Of a stretch of DNA of 6,624 nucleotides, positions 5,548 through 6,624 are shown in pieces. The notes under the pieces were generated by a model that did not search any database, was not told where the DNA came from, and saw only the letters and a list, made by a program, of their open reading frames with translations. The translations under genes and the position numbers were made by a program. Position 1 is the stretch's first letter. Every line of letters begins with the position of its first letter. Source of the DNA: Methanoregula sp. UBA276 (GTDB lineage Archaea; Halobacteriota; Methanomicrobia; Methanomicrobiales; Methanospirillaceae); the NCBI GenBank assembly GCA_002508495.1, contig DANA01000049.1, positions 4,830 to 11,453 on the forward strand. The letters run 5' to 3'.

Positions 5548-5554
5548 TAAATAA
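5548..5554 (-). promoter_or_regulatory. Possible TATA box of the hypothetical gene
   Basis: On the - strand this reads TTATTTA. Its centre is about 32 bases before the first ATG (5519), which would give a leader of only a few bases and fits the lack of a ribosome binding site. The match is weak and rests on position and base composition. Confidence 0.35.
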
Positions 5555-5623
5555 CAACCTGCCTTTGGGGCATGGCGGTTTTCGTGCACTGTGGGCAGCG
5601 CGCAGATGCCGGATTGGGGCGGC

Positions 5624-5630
5624 AAAAAAA
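5624..5630 (-). terminator. Poly-T terminator of gdhA
   Basis: Seven T residues on the - strand begin 2 bases after the gdhA stop codon (TAA, 5635-5633). This is a typical archaeal T-tract terminator and separates gdhA from the next gene on the same strand. Confidence 0.6.
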
Positions 5631-5632
5631 GG

Positions 5633-6624
5633 TTAGAATATTCCCTGCGCCCGCATTGCCGAGGCGACCTTTAAGAAACCGGCAATGTTTGCTCCGGCAA
5701 CGAGGTTGCCTTCCATGCCGTACTCTTTTGAGGCATTGTAGGTGTTGTGGAAGATATTGACCATGATCTGCTTGAGTTTTGAGTCAACCTCTTCGGCAGT
5801 CCACGAGTAGCGTTCGGAGTTCTGGGACATCTCAAGACCTGAGGTTGCGACACCGCCGGCATTGGATGCTTTGCCCGGGGAGTAGACGATCTTTGCAGCA
5901 AGGAATATCTCGGCAGCCTCGGGAGTGCAGGGCATGTTGGCCCCTTCGCAGACCGCGATGACCCCGTTTTTCAGGAGTAACTTTGCGTCTGCGCCGTCAA
6001 GCTCGTTCTGGGTGGCACACGGCAGGGCAACCTTGCAGGGTATCGACCAGATCTTCTTGCAGCCCTCGTGGTATTCGCTGCCGGGCACAAGAGTGGCATA
6101 TTTGCTGATCCGTGCGCGTTCAACTTCCTTGAGCTGTTTGATGATGTCAAGTTTGATCCCCTTGGCATCGTAGATGTACCCGCTGGAGTCGGACATTGCC
6201 ACAACCTTTGCACCGAGCTGCATGGCCTTCTCGGCAGCATAGATCGCGACATTACCGGATCCGGATACAACCGTTATCTTGTCCTTCATGGACTCTTTTT
6301 TCATGACCGCAAGCGCTTCCTGCGTGAAGTACAGGAGACCGTAACCGGTTGCCTGGGTCCGGACAAGGGAACCGCCAAAGGAGAGGCCCTTGCCGGTCAG
6401 GACACCGGTGAACTCGTTTCGGATCCTCTTGTATTGGCCGAACATGTACCCGACTTCCCTGCCCCCGACCCCGATATCTCCTGCGGGGACATCGAGGTCT
6501 GCGCCGATGTGGCGGGAGAGTTCAGTCATGAATGCCTGGCAGAACCGCATGATCTCGGCATCCGACTTGCCCTTGGGATCGAAATCGGACCCGCCCTTGC
6601 CGCCACCCATGGGGAGGCCGGTGA
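5633..6624 (-). CDS. gdhA: Glutamate dehydrogenase (5' truncated)
   Basis: About 329 C-terminal residues of a hexameric type I glutamate dehydrogenase (usually about 445) are visible; roughly 115 N-terminal residues lie beyond the window, because the frame stays open upstream as TGLP before MGGGKGG. It converts 2-oxoglutarate, ammonium and NAD(P)H to glutamate in the cytoplasm. Seen in order are GGGKGGSDFDPKG with the catalytic-site Lys (6596-6598), PAGDIGVG with the catalytic Asp (6476-6478), the dinucleotide-binding SGSGNVA followed by SDSSGYIYD, ALPCATQNELD, EGANMP, GKASNAGGVATSGLEMSQN, and the C-terminal GANIAGFLKVASAMRAQGIF. The SDSSG segment resembles NADP-dependent bacterial enzymes such as E. 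coli GdhA, but cofactor choice is not proven. A poly-T terminator follows the stop. It lies convergent to the amt-glnK operon; its promoter is outside the window. Confidence 0.97.
   Translation of the reverse strand, partial: TGLPMGGGKGGSDFDPKGKSDAEIMRFCQAFMTELSRHIGADLDVPAGDIGVGGREVGYMFGQYKRIRNEFTGVLTGKGLSFGGSLVRTQATGYGLLYFTQEALAVMKKESMKDKITVVSGSGNVAIYAAEKAMQLGAKVVAMSDSSGYIYDAKGIKLDIIKQLKEVERARISKYATLVPGSEYHEGCKKIWSIPCKVALPCATQNELDGADAKLLLKNGVIAVCEGANMPCTPEAAEIFLAAKIVYSPGKASNAGGVATSGLEMSQNSERYSWTAEEVDSKLKQIMVNIFHNTYNASKEYGMEGNLVAGANIAGFLKVASAMRAQGIF

Overview
The window looks like part of a methanogen chromosome, most likely a Methanomicrobiales-type euryarchaeon. The reasons are an archaeal TATA element, strong GGAGGTGA-type ribosome binding sites, poly-T terminators, a perfect match to the methanogen NrpR nitrogen operator, and methanogen-style GlnK proteins. 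The species is not identified and the lineage is an inference. The theme is ammonium uptake, sensing and assimilation.

Layout. Positions 1-1356 (+) hold the 3' part of a PEP/pyruvate-binding-domain protein that lacks the phosphohistidine and catalytic barrel domains of true PEP synthase. Positions 1357-1777 form a roughly 420-base intergenic region. It carries a TATA box, an NrpR operator (GGAA-N6-TTCC), a long leader with a hairpin, repeated ATCCGG arms, and a possible 43-codon upstream ORF whose stop lies inside the amt ribosome binding site. A tight four-gene operon on + follows: amt (1778-2980), glnK1 (2998-3459), glnK2 (3465-3917) and glnK3 (3920-4318), closed by a T7 terminator. Converging on it from the - strand are a conserved-looking hypothetical protein (4386-5519), which may have a PD-(D/E)XK-like fold, and upstream of that the C-terminal three quarters of glutamate dehydrogenase gdhA (5633-6624, cut by the window edge).

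How the genes fit together. Amt brings in ammonium. PII/GlnK trimers block Amt when 2-oxoglutarate is low. NrpR, also a 2-oxoglutarate sensor, would repress the operon under nitrogen sufficiency. GDH joins 2-oxoglutarate and ammonium into glutamate.

The most unusual features are in the PII set. GlnK1 has a C-terminal extension of about 40 residues containing a 13-residue segment that closely copies the regulatory C-terminal tail of the Amt encoded just upstream. GlnK2 has a rearranged T-loop without the pore-plugging Arg47 and the 2-oxoglutarate ligand Gln39. GlnK2 and GlnK3 both lack the basic residue at position 90. This suggests a specialised three-member PII system rather than simple redundancy.
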